A stretch of DNA of 6,180 bases, taken from positions 1-6,180 of the forward strand of contig JALWSJ010000192.1 of the NCBI GenBank assembly GCA_026993705.1, given 5' to 3'. Position numbers and translations under genes: made by a program. Under the pieces are notes generated by a model. It saw only the letters and a list, made by a program, of their open reading frames with translations. It was not told the origin of the DNA and did no database searches. Shown here piece after piece: positions 5,672-6,180 of the stretch (positions are counted from its first letter, which is position 1; the number at the start of each line of letters is the position of its first letter). Source of the stretch: Flavobacteriales bacterium (GTDB lineage: Bacteria; Bacteroidota; Bacteroidia; Flavobacteriales_D; Parvicellaceae).

Positions 5672-6180
5672 TTAATATACCAACGAAACATCTATTTCTG
5701 TTCCTTTTTCACAAAAAAAAGAATCAATAACATAATCGGTTGTATTATTTCTAGTTAGGAAATAAGAGTATTTTACATATTTTTCAGCTACGGTATTACA
5801 ACTAATAATAGTATCAATAGCGTTTCCCTGAAAGGCATAATCAGAAAACGAACAACAGTCAGCACATTCACCATTTAGGCTAAAAGAAAAAGCATCATCT
5901 ATGGTAGAATTTACTCCACTTTTTAGATGCAAATTTACTTTTCCAACCGGAAGAAGTCCAATGTCAAAAGCATTGCTTTTACCCGACACGACAGCATCAG
6001 CACTCAAAATATGTTCTTCATTTAGATAACCTGTACTGTTAAACATTAATTTATATTCAATATCTCCTCCCCCTTTAATAAACGAAAACGTATATCTTTT
6101 GGAAAATCTATTTTCATCAACCTTTTTAAAATTATTGGAATAACTTCCGTTACTTACCTCCCTTTTGTACAATCCTACCC
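5672..6180 (-). CDS. Unrecognised protein, N-terminus outside the window
   Basis: The reading frame is open to the window edge, with no stop between 6180 and the TAA at 5672-5674, so the first part of the gene is probably missing. A TTG at 6172 is the first possible start inside the window but has no special support. About 168 residues are visible. They are polar, rich in Ser and Asn and likely beta-rich, with five cysteines: CADCC (counting from that TTG, residues 103, 106 and 107), ISCN (125) and FFCEKG (154), the last five being the final cysteine's context. This suggests disulfides in an exported protein or metal binding. I do not recognise the family. It ends 21 nt before the lipoprotein gene, in the same frame, so the two are probably co-transcribed and the protein may belong to the same secreted set. 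Confidence 0.65.
   Translation of the reverse strand, partial: VGLYKREVSNGSYSNNFKKVDENRFSKRYTFSFIKGGGDIEYKLMFNSTGYLNEEHILSADAVVSGKSNAFDIGLLPVGKVNLHLKSGVNSTIDDAFSFSLNGECADCCSFSDYAFQGNAIDTIISCNTVAEKYVKYSYFLTRNNTTDYVIDSFFCEKGTEIDVSLVY

Overview
The window is AT-rich, and all six protein-coding genes lie on the minus strand, so transcription runs from high to low coordinates. It looks chromosomal and most likely comes from a Flavobacteriia-type member of Bacteroidota. The evidence is a subtilisin-like protease with a Bacteroidota type IX secretion (T9SS) C-terminal sorting domain (LYPNPF motif), a lipoprotein of typical Bacteroidota style, a TAnnTTTG-like promoter box, the absence of strong Shine-Dalgarno sequences, and intergenic sequence resembling repeats I recall from Flavobacteriaceae. 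Genus cannot be fixed from the sequence.

Layout in the direction of transcription. (1) 6180-3307 is a tightly packed export cassette. It holds the 3' part of an unrecognised Cys-containing protein whose 5' end is outside the window, a 224-aa SPII lipoprotein with a TTG start, and a 559-aa S8 protease with a signal peptide and T9SS sorting domain. The first two are 21 nt apart and in the same frame; the last two overlap by 11 nt. (2) 3256-2026 is a pair overlapping by 8 nt: a family 2 glycosyltransferase of the WaaE/KdtX type, probably for surface glycan or LPS core, followed by a YkgJ-type CxxCxxCC metal-binding protein. (3) 2025-1521 is a 505-bp region with no credible gene but dense secondary structure. 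It holds a two-hairpin composite element (about 1863-1998), a compact 18-bp-arm hairpin (1774-1813), a 160-bp imperfect inverted repeat with MITE-like ends (1611-1771), and a perfect 10-bp-arm palindrome (1541-1561) just before the next gene. (4) 1520-78 is an aldehyde dehydrogenase that closely matches ALDH8A1/2-aminomuconate-semialdehyde dehydrogenase of the kynurenine (tryptophan catabolic) pathway, with catalytic and family-specific substrate residues present.

The protein-coding genes belong to known Bacteroidota families, apart from the lipoprotein and the truncated upstream protein, to which I can give no function. The least explained material is the 1521-2025 intergenic region: four distinct inverted-repeat structures, two sharing a CATAGC-N4-GCTATG apex and two sharing the 11-mer GCGTTAGGGAT. 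That region is the best candidate for an undescribed or under-described repeat or structured-RNA family. I see no CRISPR array, tRNA, rRNA, transposase gene or recognisable defence system.
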